The position numbers were made by a program, and so were the translations under genes. 64,000 nucleotides of DNA. It comes from Mycobacterium colombiense (GTDB taxonomy: Bacteria > Actinomycetota > Actinomycetes > Mycobacteriales > Mycobacteriaceae). This document shows, piece by piece, positions 50,476 to 60,140 of this stretch (position 1 is its first letter; every line of letters begins with the position of its first letter). The notes below the pieces were generated by a model. That model saw only the letters and a program-made list of their open reading frames with translations, did no database searches and was not told where the DNA came from. The stretch covers positions 62,001 through 126,000 of the forward strand of contig NZ_MBEI01000058.1 in assembly GCF_001953985.1 (NCBI RefSeq), read 5' to 3'.

Positions 50476-51684
50476 ACCAAGCCGACGACCGATGGGCAAA
50501 CGCGGGAGCGCCTGCGCGTGCTGGTGCTGGGCAGCACCGGTTCCATCGGCACCCAGGCGTTGGACGTCATCGCCGCCAATCCGGACCGCTTCGAGGTGGT
50601 CGGTCTGGCCGCGGGCGGCGCCAACCTGGACACGCTGCTGCGGCAGCGTGCCGAGACCGGTGTGATTAACATCGCGGTCGCCGACGAGGGCGCGGCGCAG
50701 CGGGCCGGCGACATCCCGTTCTCCGGCCCCGAAGCCGCGACCCGGCTGGTGCAGGAGACCGAGGCCGACGTCGAGCTGACCGCGCTGGTGGGGGCGTTGG
50801 GGCTGCGGCCCACTTTGGCCGCGCTGGAATCGGGCGCCCGGCTGGCGCTGGCCAACAAGGAATCGTTGATCGCCGGCGGTCCGCTGGTGCTGCGGGCCGC
50901 CGAGCCGGGGCAGATCGTGCCGGTGGACTCCGAACATTCCGCGCTGGCGCAGTGCCTGCGCGGCGGGAGCCCCGACGAAGTCGCCAAGCTGGTGCTGACC
51001 GCATCCGGCGGCCCGTTCCGCGGCTGGACGGCCGCCCAGCTCGAGGACGTCACCCCGGAGCAGGCGGGCGCCCATCCGACGTGGTCGATGGGCCCGATGA
51101 ACACGCTGAACTCGGCGTCGCTGGTCAACAAGGGGCTGGAGCTGATCGAGACGCACCTGCTATTCGGCATCCCGTACGACCGCATCGAGGTGGTCGTGCA
51201 CCCTCAGTCGATTGTTCATTCGATGGTCACGTTCGTGGACGGCTCGACGCTGGCCCAGGCCAGCCCGCCGGACATGAAGCTGCCGATCTCGCTGGCCCTG
51301 GGCTGGCCGCAGCGGGTCCCCGGCGCGGCCGCCAGCTGCGACTTCAGCACGGCGTCTAGCTGGGAATTCGAGCCGCTGGACGACGACGTTTTCCCGGCCG
51401 TCGAGCTGGCCCGGCACGCCGGGCAGACCGGGGGCTGCATGACCGCCGTCTACAACGCGGCCAACGAGGAGGCGGCGGAGGCCTTCCTCGCGGGCCGGGT
51501 CGGGTTCCCCGCGATTGTCAAAACTATCGCCGACGTGCTGCACGCCGCCGACCAATGGGCCGTTTCACCCGCTAACGTGGATGAGGTACTCGATGCGCAG
51601 CGCTGGGCACGTGACCGGGCGCAGCGTGCCGTCGCGCAAGCCCAGCCCGCCAAGGTGTCAGCAAAAGCCTCCGGAGTGGTGTGA
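50473..51684 (+). CDS. dxr: 1-deoxy-D-xylulose 5-phosphate reductoisomerase
   Basis: Dxr makes MEP in the non-mevalonate isoprenoid pathway and is the target of fosmidomycin. The 403 residues have the NADPH motif GSTGSIGTQA, ALANKESLIAGG, the metal and substrate region VDSEHSA, TASGGPFRG and HPTWSMG. rip1 starts 19 bases later and ispG of the same pathway follows. Confidence 0.96.
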   Translation: MTKPTTDGQTRERLRVLVLGSTGSIGTQALDVIAANPDRFEVVGLAAGGANLDTLLRQRAETGVINIAVADEGAAQRAGDIPFSGPEAATRLVQETEADVELTALVGALGLRPTLAALESGARLALANKESLIAGGPLVLRAAEPGQIVPVDSEHSALAQCLRGGSPDEVAKLVLTASGGPFRGWTAAQLEDVTPEQAGAHPTWSMGPMNTLNSASLVNKGLELIETHLLFGIPYDRIEVVVHPQSIVHSMVTFVDGSTLAQASPPDMKLPISLALGWPQRVPGAAASCDFSTASSWEFEPLDDDVFPAVELARHAGQTGGCMTAVYNAANEEAAEAFLAGRVGFPAIVKTIADVLHAADQWAVSPANVDEVLDAQRWARDRAQRAVAQAQPAKVSAKASGVV

Positions 51685-51703
51685 GAAAGGTCCTCGCAGC
51701 CAA

Positions 51704-52924
51704 ATGATGTTCGTCATCGGCATTGTGCTGTTCGCACTGGCCATCCTGATCTCGGTGGCCCTGCACGAGTGCGGGCACATGTGGGTTGCGCGCGCGACAG
51801 GCATGAAGGTGCGGCGCTACTTCGTCGGCTTCGGTCCCACCCTGTGGTCGACCCGGCGCGGTGAAACCGAGTACGGCCTCAAGGCGGTTCCGCTGGGCGG
51901 CTTCTGCGACATCGCCGGCATGACGTCGGTGGAGGAGCTGGCGCCCGACGAGACCGAGCGCGCAATGTTCAAGCAGAAGGTCTGGAAGCGGGTCGCGGTG
52001 CTGTTCGCCGGGCCCGCCGCGAACTTCGTCATCTGCCTGGTGCTGCTCTACGGCATCGCGCTGATCTGGGGGCTGCCGAATCTGCATCCGCCGACCCGGG
52101 CGGTCGTCGGCGAAACCGCTTGTGTGGCACCGGAAGTGGCGCCCGGCAAGATCGCGGACTGCACCGGGGCCGGGCCGGCGGCGCTCGCCGGAATCCGGCC
52201 GGGCGACGTGATCGTCAAGGTGGGCGACACCCCGGTGTCGACCTTCGAGGACATGGCCGCCGCCATCCGTAAGGCGCACGGCACCGTTCCGATCGTCGCC
52301 GAGCGCAACGGCACTGCGATCACCACCTACGTCGACGTCACCCCCACTCAGCGCTACCTGACCACCGGGACCAACGGGCAGGGCGGCCAGCAGCCCTCGA
52401 CGGTCGGCGCCATCGGCGTCGGTGCGGTCAAGGTCGCGCCGACGCACTACGGGGTGTTCACGGCGATCCCGGCCACCGTCGCATTCGCCGGTGACCTCAC
52501 CGGCGAGGTCGGCAAGGCGCTCGTCGCGATCCCGACGAAGGTCGGTGCGCTGGTGCACGCCATCGGCGGCGGCCAGCGCGACCCGCAGACGCCGATGAGC
52601 GTCGTCGGCGCCAGCATCATCGGCGGCGACACCGTCGACCACGGGTTGTGGGTGGCGTTCTGGTTCTTCCTGGCCCAGCTGAACCTCATCCTGGGTGCGA
52701 TCAACCTGGTGCCGCTGCTGCCCTTCGACGGCGGCCACATCGCCATCGCGGTGTTCGAGAAGATCCGCAACCTGGTTCGGTCGGCCCGCGGCATGGTGGC
52801 GGCCGCGCCGGTGAACTACCTCAAGCTCATGCCGGCGACGTACGTCGTGCTGGTGTTCGTGGTCGGCTACATGCTGCTGACCGTGACCGCCGATCTGGTC
52901 AACCCGATCAGGCTCTTCCAATGA
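51704..52924 (+). CDS. rip1: Site-2 intramembrane metalloprotease Rip1
   Basis: This RseP-type protease cleaves anti-sigma factors and other membrane substrates. The 406 residues have the zinc motif HECGH at 21-25 in the first helix. A PDZ domain lies near 125-215 (AALAGIRPGDVIVKVGDTPV), and the C-terminal LPFDGGH supplies the third ligand. ATG ATG at 51704 gives MMFVIGIVLF, the family start. It lies between dxr and ispG as in M. tuberculosis. Confidence 0.95.
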   Translation: MMFVIGIVLFALAILISVALHECGHMWVARATGMKVRRYFVGFGPTLWSTRRGETEYGLKAVPLGGFCDIAGMTSVEELAPDETERAMFKQKVWKRVAVLFAGPAANFVICLVLLYGIALIWGLPNLHPPTRAVVGETACVAPEVAPGKIADCTGAGPAALAGIRPGDVIVKVGDTPVSTFEDMAAAIRKAHGTVPIVAERNGTAITTYVDVTPTQRYLTTGTNGQGGQQPSTVGAIGVGAVKVAPTHYGVFTAIPATVAFAGDLTGEVGKALVAIPTKVGALVHAIGGGQRDPQTPMSVVGASIIGGDTVDHGLWVAFWFFLAQLNLILGAINLVPLLPFDGGHIAIAVFEKIRNLVRSARGMVAAAPVNYLKLMPATYVVLVFVVGYMLLTVTADLVNPIRLFQ

Positions 52925-52946
52925 CGAAACCGAAGGAATCAACACA

Positions 52947-54125
52947 GTGACCATTGGCCTGGGCATGCCGCAGACTCCGGCGCCCACGCTTGCTCCCCGG
53001 CGTACCACGCGCCAACTGATGGTCCGCGACGTCGGGGTCGGCAGCGACTATCCGATTTCGGTGCAGTCGATGTGCACCACCAAGACGCATGACGTCAACA
53101 CGACGCTGCAGCAGATCGCCGAGCTGACCGCGGCCGGCTGCGACATCGTCCGGGTGGCCTGCCCGCGTCAGGAGGACGCCGACGCGCTGGCCGAGATCGC
53201 CCGGCACAGCCAGATCCCGGTCATCGCAGACATCCACTTCCAGCCCAAGTACATCTTCGCCGCCATCGACGCCGGATGCGCCGCGGTGCGGGTAAACCCC
53301 GGCAACATCAAGGAATTCGACGGCAGGGTGGGCGAGGTCGCCAAGGCCGCCGGCGCGGCCGGCATCCCGATTCGCATCGGCGTCAACGCGGGCTCGCTGG
53401 ACAAGCGGTTCATGGAGAAATACGGCAAGGCCACCCCCGAGGCGCTGGTCGAGTCCGCGCTGTGGGAGGCCTCACTGTTCGAAGAGCACGGCTTCGGCAA
53501 CATCAAGATCAGCGTCAAACACAACGACCCGGTGGTGATGGTCGCCGCCTACGAGCAGCTGGCCGAGCAGTGCGACTACCCGCTGCATCTCGGGGTCACC
53601 GAGGCCGGTCCGGCCTTCCAGGGCACTATCAAGTCCGCGGTCGCCTTCGGCGCGCTGCTGTCGCGCGGCATCGGCGACACCATCCGGGTGTCGCTGTCGG
53701 CGCCGCCGGTCGAGGAAGTCAAGGTCGGCATCCAGATCCTCGAGTCGCTGAACCTGCGGCCGCGCGGGCTGGAGATCGTGTCGTGCCCGTCGTGCGGTCG
53801 CGCCCAGGTCGACGTGTACACCCTCGCCAACGCGGTGAGCGCCGGCCTGGACGGTCTGGACGTGCCGCTGCGCGTCGCCGTGATGGGCTGCGTCGTCAAC
53901 GGCCCGGGGGAGGCCCGCGAGGCCGACCTCGGCGTCGCGTCCGGAAATGGCAAGGGCCAGATCTTCGTTCGCGGCGAGGTTATCAAGACCGTTCCCGAAT
54001 CGCAGATTGTCGAGACGTTGATCGAAGAGGCACAGCGGCTCGCCGCTGAAATGGATCCAGAGATGAACGGCGATAACGGGCCGGAAACAACATCCAGCGG
54101 TTCACCTGTTGTCACCGTAAGCTGA
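52947..54125 (+). CDS. ispG: 4-hydroxy-3-methylbut-2-enyl diphosphate synthase IspG
   Basis: IspG (GcpE) is the 4Fe-4S enzyme converting MEcPP to HMBPP. The 392 residues comprise a TIM-barrel N-terminus (DIHFQPKYIFAAID, RVNPGNIK) and a cluster domain with Cys280, Cys283 (CPSCGR) and Cys315 (GCVVNGPGEA). It starts at GTG 52947 with GAAGGAA upstream. Confidence 0.96.
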   Translation: MTIGLGMPQTPAPTLAPRRTTRQLMVRDVGVGSDYPISVQSMCTTKTHDVNTTLQQIAELTAAGCDIVRVACPRQEDADALAEIARHSQIPVIADIHFQPKYIFAAIDAGCAAVRVNPGNIKEFDGRVGEVAKAAGAAGIPIRIGVNAGSLDKRFMEKYGKATPEALVESALWEASLFEEHGFGNIKISVKHNDPVVMVAAYEQLAEQCDYPLHLGVTEAGPAFQGTIKSAVAFGALLSRGIGDTIRVSLSAPPVEEVKVGIQILESLNLRPRGLEIVSCPSCGRAQVDVYTLANAVSAGLDGLDVPLRVAVMGCVVNGPGEAREADLGVASGNGKGQIFVRGEVIKTVPESQIVETLIEEAQRLAAEMDPEMNGDNGPETTSSGSPVVTVS

Positions 54126-54173
54126 TACACGCCAGCGCCGGTCTAAGAGTTCGCAACACAGAGAGTTCGCCAT

Positions 54174-55028
54174 ATGTCGGCTCCGCCCCTGTTCCGCCTT
54201 GTCGGTGAGCGACGGGTGTCCGTGGTGCGCGACGCGGCCGCGGTTTGGCGGGTGCTCGACGACGATCCCGTCGGGTCGTGCATGGTCGCCGCCCGGGTGG
54301 CCGACCACGGCATCGACCCCAATTCGATCGGCGGCGAACTGTGGACGTTGCGCGGTGCCGACGAATCGCTGTGCTTCGCCGGCGCCAACCTGATCCCGCT
54401 GCGCGGCGCGCCGGCCGACCTGAGCGCGTTCGCCGACGAGGCGATGCGCGGCACGCGGCGCTGCTCGTCTCTGGTCGGCAGGGCCGATCTGGTGATGCCG
54501 ATGTGGGAGCGGCTCGAGGCGGCCTGGGGCCCGGCCCGGGATGTGCGCGACCACCAGCCGCTGCTGGCGTTGTCCAACCACCCCAGCTGCGAGCTGGATC
54601 CCGGTGTGCGGCAGGTCCGGCCCGAGGAGCTGGACGCCTACCTGGTGGCCGCCGTCGACATGTTCATCGGCGAAGTGGGCGTCGACCCGCGGCTCGGCGA
54701 CGGCGGCCGCGGCTATCGGCGGCGGGTGGCCAGCCTGATCACGGCCGGGCGGGCCTGGGCGCGGTTCGAGCACGGCCAGGTCGTCTTCAAGGCCGAGGTG
54801 GGCTCGCAGTCCCCGGGCGTGGGCCAGATCCAGGGGGTATGGGTGCACCCGGAGTGGCGCGGGCTGGGCCTGGGTACCGCCGGCACCGCGACGGTCGCCG
54901 CGGTGATCGTCGGCACCGGGCGCACCGCCAGCCTCTACGTCAACGACTTCAACACGGTGGCGCGCGCCGCCTACGCCCGAGTGGGCTTCACCGAGATCGG
55001 CACCTTCGCGACGGTGCTGCTCGACTAG
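54174..55028 (+). CDS. GNAT-family acetyltransferase (Rv2867c-like)
   Basis: This 284-residue protein has an N-terminal DUF4081-type region (about 1-120, with DDDPVGSCMVAARVADHG) and a C-terminal GNAT domain with the acetyl-CoA loop VHPEWRGLGLGTAG. The product of acetylation is unknown. The length equals that recalled for Rv2867c. Two hairpins follow the stop codon. Confidence 0.9.
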   Translation: MSAPPLFRLVGERRVSVVRDAAAVWRVLDDDPVGSCMVAARVADHGIDPNSIGGELWTLRGADESLCFAGANLIPLRGAPADLSAFADEAMRGTRRCSSLVGRADLVMPMWERLEAAWGPARDVRDHQPLLALSNHPSCELDPGVRQVRPEELDAYLVAAVDMFIGEVGVDPRLGDGGRGYRRRVASLITAGRAWARFEHGQVVFKAEVGSQSPGVGQIQGVWVHPEWRGLGLGTAGTATVAAVIVGTGRTASLYVNDFNTVARAAYARVGFTEIGTFATVLLD

Positions 55029-55045
55029 CGGTCACCCCTAGCCTG

Positions 55046-55101
55046 CGAGTGTGCGGCCGCCCGCACGCTCGGCACCGAATGTGCGGCTGCCCGCACATTC
55101 G
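55046..55101. terminator. Two tandem near-identical hairpins after the GNAT gene
   Basis: The first stem pairs 55046-55056 with 55061-55071 (loop CCGC, one G-T type mismatch). The second pairs 55076-55086 with 55091-55101 perfectly (loop CTGC). The cores share TGTGCGG and CCGCAC. The pair looks like a duplicated terminator. Confidence 0.7.
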
Positions 55102-55176
55102 CGCAGGGGGCGGCCCCAATCCGCGCATAACGGTCGGATCTCGGTGTGTCGGCGCCGCAGTTCAGGCCACAGTTCT

Positions 55177-55193
55177 TAACATTTGCACCGATG
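55177..55193 (+). promoter_or_regulatory. -10 box just upstream of the penicillin-binding lipoprotein
   Basis: TAACAT at 55177-55182 is followed by eight bases and the ATG at 55191, so the transcript would be leaderless or nearly so. This supports ATG 55191 over the longer upstream frame. Confidence 0.45.
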
Positions 55194-57005
55194 GCAACTA
55201 GAACAACAATGGCCTCATCCGCCTCAGGCTTGCTGCTGGTCGCGGTCATCGTCCTGTCCGGATGCACGCCCCGGCCCGACGGGCCGGGCCCGGCGGCGGA
55301 GAAGTTCTTCCGCGCCCTGGCCGTTGGCGACACCGCGACCGCCGCGCAGCTCAGCGACAGCCCCAATGAGGCCCGCGAGGCGCTCAACGCGGCCTGGTCC
55401 GGCCTGCAGGCATCCCACCTCGACGCGCAGATCCTCAACGCCAAGTACGCCGAGGACAGCGGCACCGTCGGCTACCGGTTCACCTGGCACCTGCCCAAGA
55501 ACCGGACCTGGACCTACGACGGCCAGCTGCGGATGGCGCGCGACGAGGGGCACTGGGCGGTGCGGTGGGCCACCAGCGCGCTGCACGCCAAGCTGGGCGA
55601 GCACCAGACGTTCGCGCTGCGGGCCGACCGGCCGCACCGCGCCTCGGTGAACGAGCTCGGCGGCAGCGACGTGCTGGTGCCCGGCTACCTGTACCACTAC
55701 ACGCTGGACGCCACGCAGGCCGGCCCCGCACTGTTCAACACGGCCCACGCGATCGTCGACGTGCTGCACCCCTTCAACGGGGCCCTCAACGACCCGCAGC
55801 TGCTCGCCGAGCAGGCCAGCTCGACACCCCACCCGGTGGACCTGGGCGTGACGCTGCACCCCGACGACAACGACAAGGTGTCCGCGCTGGTCGGGCATCT
55901 GCCCGGCGTCGTGGTCACCCCCCAGCCCGAAATGCTGCCCACCGACCCGCATTTCGCGCCGGCGGTCATGTCCGCGGTGAAGAAGGCCGTGGTCGACCAA
56001 CTCGACGGCCAGGCGGGCTGGCGGGTAGTGAGCGTCAACCAGAACGGCGTCGAGGTCGAGGTGCTGCACGAGGTCGAAGGGTCGCCGGCGCCGTCGGTGT
56101 CGATCACCCTGGACCGGGTCGTGCAGAACGCCGCCCAGCGCGCGGTCGACAACAAGGGCGGCAAGGCGATGATCGTCGTGATCAAGCCGTCGACCGGGGA
56201 GATCCTCGCGATCGCACAGAACGGCGCGGCCGACGCGGACGGTTTGCCCGCCACCAACGGCCTGTTCCCACCGGGGTCGACGTTCAAGATGATCACCGCC
56301 GGGGCGGCCGTCGACCGTGACATGGCCACGCCCAACTCGATGCTCGGCTGCCCGGGCCACCTCGACATCGGGCACCGCACGGTGCCCAACTACGGCGGCT
56401 TCGACCTCGGCGTGGTTTCGCTGTCTCGCGCGTTCGCCAGCTCATGCAACACCACCTTCGCGGAGCTGAGCAGCCGGATGCCGCCGCGCGGTCTGACCCA
56501 GACGGCCGCCCAATATGGGATGGGCCTCGACTACACGGTGGACGGCGTCACCACGGTGACGGGGTCGGTGCCCCCGACGGTGGACCTGGCCGAACGCACG
56601 GAGGACGGCTTCGGTCAGGGCAAGGTGCTGGCCAGCCCGTTCGGCATGGCCCTGGTGGCGGCCACGGTCGCCGCCGGCAAGACACCCGTGCCCCAACTGA
56701 TCGTGGGCCGGCAGACGGCGGTCCAGGGGGACACCACACCGATCAGCCCGAAGATGATCGATGCGCTGCGGCCGATGATGCGTCTGGTGGTGACCAACGG
56801 GACCGCCAAGGAGATCGCGGGCTGCGGCGAGATCTACGGAAAGACCGGTGAGGCCGAGTTCCCGGGCGGATCGCATTCCTGGTTCGCCGGATACCGGGGC
56901 GACCTGGCCTTCGCCTCGCTGATCGTGGGAGGCGGCAGCTCCGAGTGGGCGGTCCGGATGACCAAGTTCATGTTCGAAACGCTGCCGCCGAACTTCCTGG
57001 CCTGA
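55191..57005 (+). CDS. Penicillin-binding lipoprotein (Rv2864c-like)
   Basis: This class B PBP-like transpeptidase is anchored by a lipid on Cys25 (lipobox LSGC). The 604 residues have an NTF2-like MecA-N domain (about 35-150), a dimerisation domain and a transpeptidase domain with GSTFK, SCN (ASSCNTTF) and KTG (YGKTGEAE). It crosslinks peptidoglycan outside the membrane; the homologue in M. tuberculosis is a beta-lactam target. The size matches the recalled homologue (603). Confidence 0.93.
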   Translation: MATRTTMASSASGLLLVAVIVLSGCTPRPDGPGPAAEKFFRALAVGDTATAAQLSDSPNEAREALNAAWSGLQASHLDAQILNAKYAEDSGTVGYRFTWHLPKNRTWTYDGQLRMARDEGHWAVRWATSALHAKLGEHQTFALRADRPHRASVNELGGSDVLVPGYLYHYTLDATQAGPALFNTAHAIVDVLHPFNGALNDPQLLAEQASSTPHPVDLGVTLHPDDNDKVSALVGHLPGVVVTPQPEMLPTDPHFAPAVMSAVKKAVVDQLDGQAGWRVVSVNQNGVEVEVLHEVEGSPAPSVSITLDRVVQNAAQRAVDNKGGKAMIVVIKPSTGEILAIAQNGAADADGLPATNGLFPPGSTFKMITAGAAVDRDMATPNSMLGCPGHLDIGHRTVPNYGGFDLGVVSLSRAFASSCNTTFAELSSRMPPRGLTQTAAQYGMGLDYTVDGVTTVTGSVPPTVDLAERTEDGFGQGKVLASPFGMALVAATVAAGKTPVPQLIVGRQTAVQGDTTPISPKMIDALRPMMRLVVTNGTAKEIAGCGEIYGKTGEAEFPGGSHSWFAGYRGDLAFASLIVGGGSSEWAVRMTKFMFETLPPNFLA

Positions 57006-57027
57006 CGCCCGCGGGCCGCATCAGCGG

Positions 57028-57042
57028 TAAATTGCGAACATG
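57028..57042 (+). promoter_or_regulatory. Leaderless -10 box for the DUF1707 gene
   Basis: TAAATT at 57028-57033 precedes the ATG at 57040 by six bases, with no Shine-Dalgarno sequence. Confidence 0.5.
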
Positions 57043-57627
57043 ACCGATACCGGCGGCGACATGGTGGCCCTGCGGGTCTCCGACGCCGACCGCAACGGCA
57101 CGATGCGGCGACTGCACAACGCCGTCGCGCTCGGGCTGATCGACATCGACGAATTCGAGCAGCGCTCGTCGCAGGTGTCCTACGCGCGCACCCGCGGCGA
57201 GCTGGACGGGCTGGTCGGCGACCTGCCGGGACCGGGCGCCATCGTCACCTCCGCGGCCGACCGGGTGGAACTGCGCGGCTGGGCGGGTTCGCTGAGGCGC
57301 CACGGTGAATGGACGGTGCCCACCCGCCTGGCCCTGGTCCGCCGCCTGGGCTCGGTGGAACTCGACCTCACCAAGGCGCGGTTCGCGGGACCGGTGGTGG
57401 TCATCGAGCTCGACATGAGGTTCGGCTCGGTGGAGATTCGATTGCCCGACGGGGCCAGCGCGTCGATCGACGACGTCGAGGTCTACGTGGGCAGCGCCAG
57501 TGACCGGCGCAAAGACCCGCCTGGTGAGGGCAGGCCGCACGTGGTGCTGACCGGTCGGGTGGTGTGCGGCTCGGTGAACATCCGGGGACCGCGGCGCCGC
57601 TCCCTGCTGCGCCGCCCGCGGCCCTAA
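57040..57627 (+). CDS. DUF1707-domain protein with LiaF-like C-terminus
   Basis: This 195-residue protein has an N-terminal DUF1707 motif (LRVSDADRNGTMRRLHNAVALG, then IDEFEQR), probably a small DNA- or envelope-associated helical domain. A C-terminal beta-rich region (about 85-180) resembles cell-wall-active antibiotic response proteins of the LiaF type. It lacks a membrane helix. Its role in envelope stress sensing is inferred from the family only. Confidence 0.83.
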   Translation: MTDTGGDMVALRVSDADRNGTMRRLHNAVALGLIDIDEFEQRSSQVSYARTRGELDGLVGDLPGPGAIVTSAADRVELRGWAGSLRRHGEWTVPTRLALVRRLGSVELDLTKARFAGPVVVIELDMRFGSVEIRLPDGASASIDDVEVYVGSASDRRKDPPGEGRPHVVLTGRVVCGSVNIRGPRRRSLLRRPRP

Positions 57628-57647
57628 TCGCTTAGCTGGACCGCGGT

Positions 57648-57662
57648 TAAGCTGGTCGCATG
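57648..57662 (+). promoter_or_regulatory. Leaderless -10 box for mapB
   Basis: TAAGCT at 57648-57653 lies six bases before the ATG at 57660; no ribosome binding site intervenes. Confidence 0.5.
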
Positions 57663-58517
57663 CCTGCTCGCACCGCGCTTTCCCCCGGAGAGTTGTCCCC
57701 GACTCTGCCGGTGCCCGGCCGTATCCCGCGCCCCGAATACGTCGGCAAGTCCACTGCCCAAGAGGGCAGCGAACCGTGGGTGCAGACACCCGAGGTGATC
57801 GAGAAGATGCGCGTCGCCGGCCAGATCGCGGCCGCCGCGCTGGTGGAGGCGGGCAAGGCCGTCGCACCCGGGGTCACCACCGACGAACTGGACCGCATCG
57901 CCCACGAGTACATGGTCGACCACGGCGCCTACCCCTCCACGCTGGGCTACAAGGGCTACCCGAAGTCGTGCTGCACGTCGCTCAACGAGGTGATCTGCCA
58001 CGGGATCCCCGACTCGACGGTGATCGAGGACGGTGACATCGTCAACATCGACGTCACCGCCTACATCGACGGCGTGCACGGCGACACCAACGCGACTTTC
58101 CTGGCCGGCGACGTCGCCGAGGAACACCGGCTGCTGGTGGAGCGCACCCGGGAGGCGACGATGCGCGCCATCAACGCCGTCAAGCCCGGACGTGCCCTCT
58201 CGGTCGTCGGCCGCGTCATCGAATCGTACGCAAACCGGTTCGGCTACAACGTCGTTCGTGACTTCACCGGTCACGGTATCGGTACCACGTTCCACAACGG
58301 CCTGGTCGTCCTGCACTACGACCAGCCGTCGGTGTCCACCGTCATGCAACCGGGGATGACGTTCACCATCGAACCGATGATCAACCTCGGCGGCCTGGAC
58401 TACGAGATCTGGGACGACGGCTGGACAGTGGTCACCCGCGACCGCAAGTGGACCGCGCAGTTCGAGCACACCCTGCTGGTCACCGACACCGGCGTCGAAA
58501 TCCTCACCCTGCCATGA
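57660..58517 (+). CDS. mapB: Methionine aminopeptidase, type I
   Basis: This 285-residue enzyme removes the N-terminal methionine from new proteins. An N-terminal extension of about 40 residues (Pro-rich, PGRIPRPEYVGKS) is typical of the mycobacterial MapB form that contacts the ribosome. Metal ligands are the Asp residues in NIDVTAYIDG and HGDTNATF, His in GHGIGTTFH, and Glu in TIEPMI and QFEHT. It matches Rv2861c in size. Confidence 0.96.
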   Translation: MPARTALSPGELSPTLPVPGRIPRPEYVGKSTAQEGSEPWVQTPEVIEKMRVAGQIAAAALVEAGKAVAPGVTTDELDRIAHEYMVDHGAYPSTLGYKGYPKSCCTSLNEVICHGIPDSTVIEDGDIVNIDVTAYIDGVHGDTNATFLAGDVAEEHRLLVERTREATMRAINAVKPGRALSVVGRVIESYANRFGYNVVRDFTGHGIGTTFHNGLVVLHYDQPSVSTVMQPGMTFTIEPMINLGGLDYEIWDDGWTVVTRDRKWTAQFEHTLLVTDTGVEILTLP

Positions 58518-58527
58518 TGTTTGCCGG

Positions 58528-60033
58528 ATGACCGGAGCGCTGCTGGTCGCGGGCACCAGCTCCGACGCCGGGAAATCGGTGGTGGTGGCGGGCCTGTGCC
58601 GGTTGTTGGCGCGCCGCGGCGTGCGGGTCGCCCCGTTCAAGGCGCAGAACATGTCCAACAACTCCGTGGTGACGGTCGAGGGCGGAGAGATCGGCCGCGC
58701 CCAGGCGATCCAGGCGCGCGCGGCGGGGCTGGAACCCAGCGTGCGGTTCAACCCGATCCTGCTCAAGCCGGGCGGTGACCGCACCTCGCAGCTGGTGATC
58801 AAAGGTCAGGTCGCCGACTCGGTGAGCGCCAAAAGCTATGTGCGGCATCGTGATCGGCTGGCCTCTGTCGTCCTCGACGAATTGACCTGCCTGCGTGACG
58901 AATTCGACGCGGTGATCTGCGAGGGGGCCGGTTCACCGGCCGAGATCAACCTGCGCGCGACCGACCTGGCAAACATGGGGCTGGCCCGGGCCGCGCAGTT
59001 GCCGGTGCTGCTGGTCGGGGACATCGACCGCGGCGGCCTGCTGGCGCATCTGTTCGGGACGGTCGCGGTGCTCGAACCCGAGGACCAAGCCCTGATCGCC
59101 GGCTTCATCGTCAACAAATTCCGCGGCGACCCCGCGCTGCTCGAGCCCGGGTTGCATCAGCTGCACGACATGACGGGCCGCCCGACCTATGGCGTGCTGC
59201 CGTACGCCGACCAGCTGTGGCTGGACGCCGAGGACTCGCTATCAGTGGTCGCGCACCGCGTCATCGGCACGCCCGCAGCCCCGCACGGTGAACAGTGGCT
59301 GCGGGTAGCGGCCATCCGGCTGCCGCGGATCTCCAACTCCACCGACGTCGAGGCGCTGGCCTGCGAACCCGGTGTGCTGGTGCGCTGGGTCACCGACCCC
59401 GCCGACCTCACCGACACCGACCTGGTCGTCATCCCGGGCAGCAAAGCCACTGTCTCCGACCTGTCTTGGCTGCGCGATCGCGGAGTGGCCGACGCGATCA
59501 CCGCGCACGCCGGCGCCGGCAAGCCGGTGCTGGGTATCTGCGGGGGATTTCAAATGCTGTGCAGTCGCCTAGACGATCCGGTGGAATCCGGGACCGCGGG
59601 TGTGCCCGGCCTGGGTCTGCTCGACGCCGACATCGCCTTTGCTCCCGAAAAGACCTTGCGCCGCTGGCAGCGGCCCCTCACCGGTTACGAGATCCATCAT
59701 GGGCGGGTCACCCGCTGTGCCGAGCAGGGCTGGTTCTTTGCCGATGCGGACCAGCGTCCGCAGGGCGTGGTGCGTGGCGCGGTCTTCGGGACCCATTGGC
59801 ACGGCCTGCTCGACAACGATGATTTCCGGCGCGGTTGGCTGCGCCGGGTCGCAGACGCGGCCGGACGCGGCGGCTTCGTGGTCGGCGACGTCAACGTCGC
59901 CGCGCGCCGCGATGCCCAGCTCGATCTCGCCGCCGATCTGCTGGTGTCTCACCTTGACATCGAGGGTGTTCTCAGTCTGCTTGATGGTCCGCCGCCGCCG
60001 CGACCGGTTCTCTCAAGTCGGTTGTCGCCGTAG
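58528..60033 (+). CDS. cobQ: Cobyric acid synthase CobQ
   Basis: CobQ amidates four side chains of adenosylcobyrinic a,c-diamide during cobalamin biosynthesis. The 501 residues comprise an ATPase domain (AGTSSDAGKSVVVAG, KAQNMSNN, EGAGSPAEIN) and a glutamine amidotransferase-like domain with Cys338 in GICGGFQML and His in THWHGLL. It starts 10 bases after mapB. In M. tuberculosis cobQ is elsewhere, so its presence here is a rearrangement. Confidence 0.95.
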   Translation: MTGALLVAGTSSDAGKSVVVAGLCRLLARRGVRVAPFKAQNMSNNSVVTVEGGEIGRAQAIQARAAGLEPSVRFNPILLKPGGDRTSQLVIKGQVADSVSAKSYVRHRDRLASVVLDELTCLRDEFDAVICEGAGSPAEINLRATDLANMGLARAAQLPVLLVGDIDRGGLLAHLFGTVAVLEPEDQALIAGFIVNKFRGDPALLEPGLHQLHDMTGRPTYGVLPYADQLWLDAEDSLSVVAHRVIGTPAAPHGEQWLRVAAIRLPRISNSTDVEALACEPGVLVRWVTDPADLTDTDLVVIPGSKATVSDLSWLRDRGVADAITAHAGAGKPVLGICGGFQMLCSRLDDPVESGTAGVPGLGLLDADIAFAPEKTLRRWQRPLTGYEIHHGRVTRCAEQGWFFADADQRPQGVVRGAVFGTHWHGLLDNDDFRRGWLRRVADAAGRGGFVVGDVNVAARRDAQLDLAADLLVSHLDIEGVLSLLDGPPPPRPVLSSRLSP

Positions 60034-60140
60034 GGTATTCGCTGAGCCAGCGGCATGAACACCGCCGTTGACGGCATGGTAAAAATACCTGATTGGGTAC
60101 CAGATGCCCAGAATCGTCGCGCTCGCATGCCGTTTGGCTG

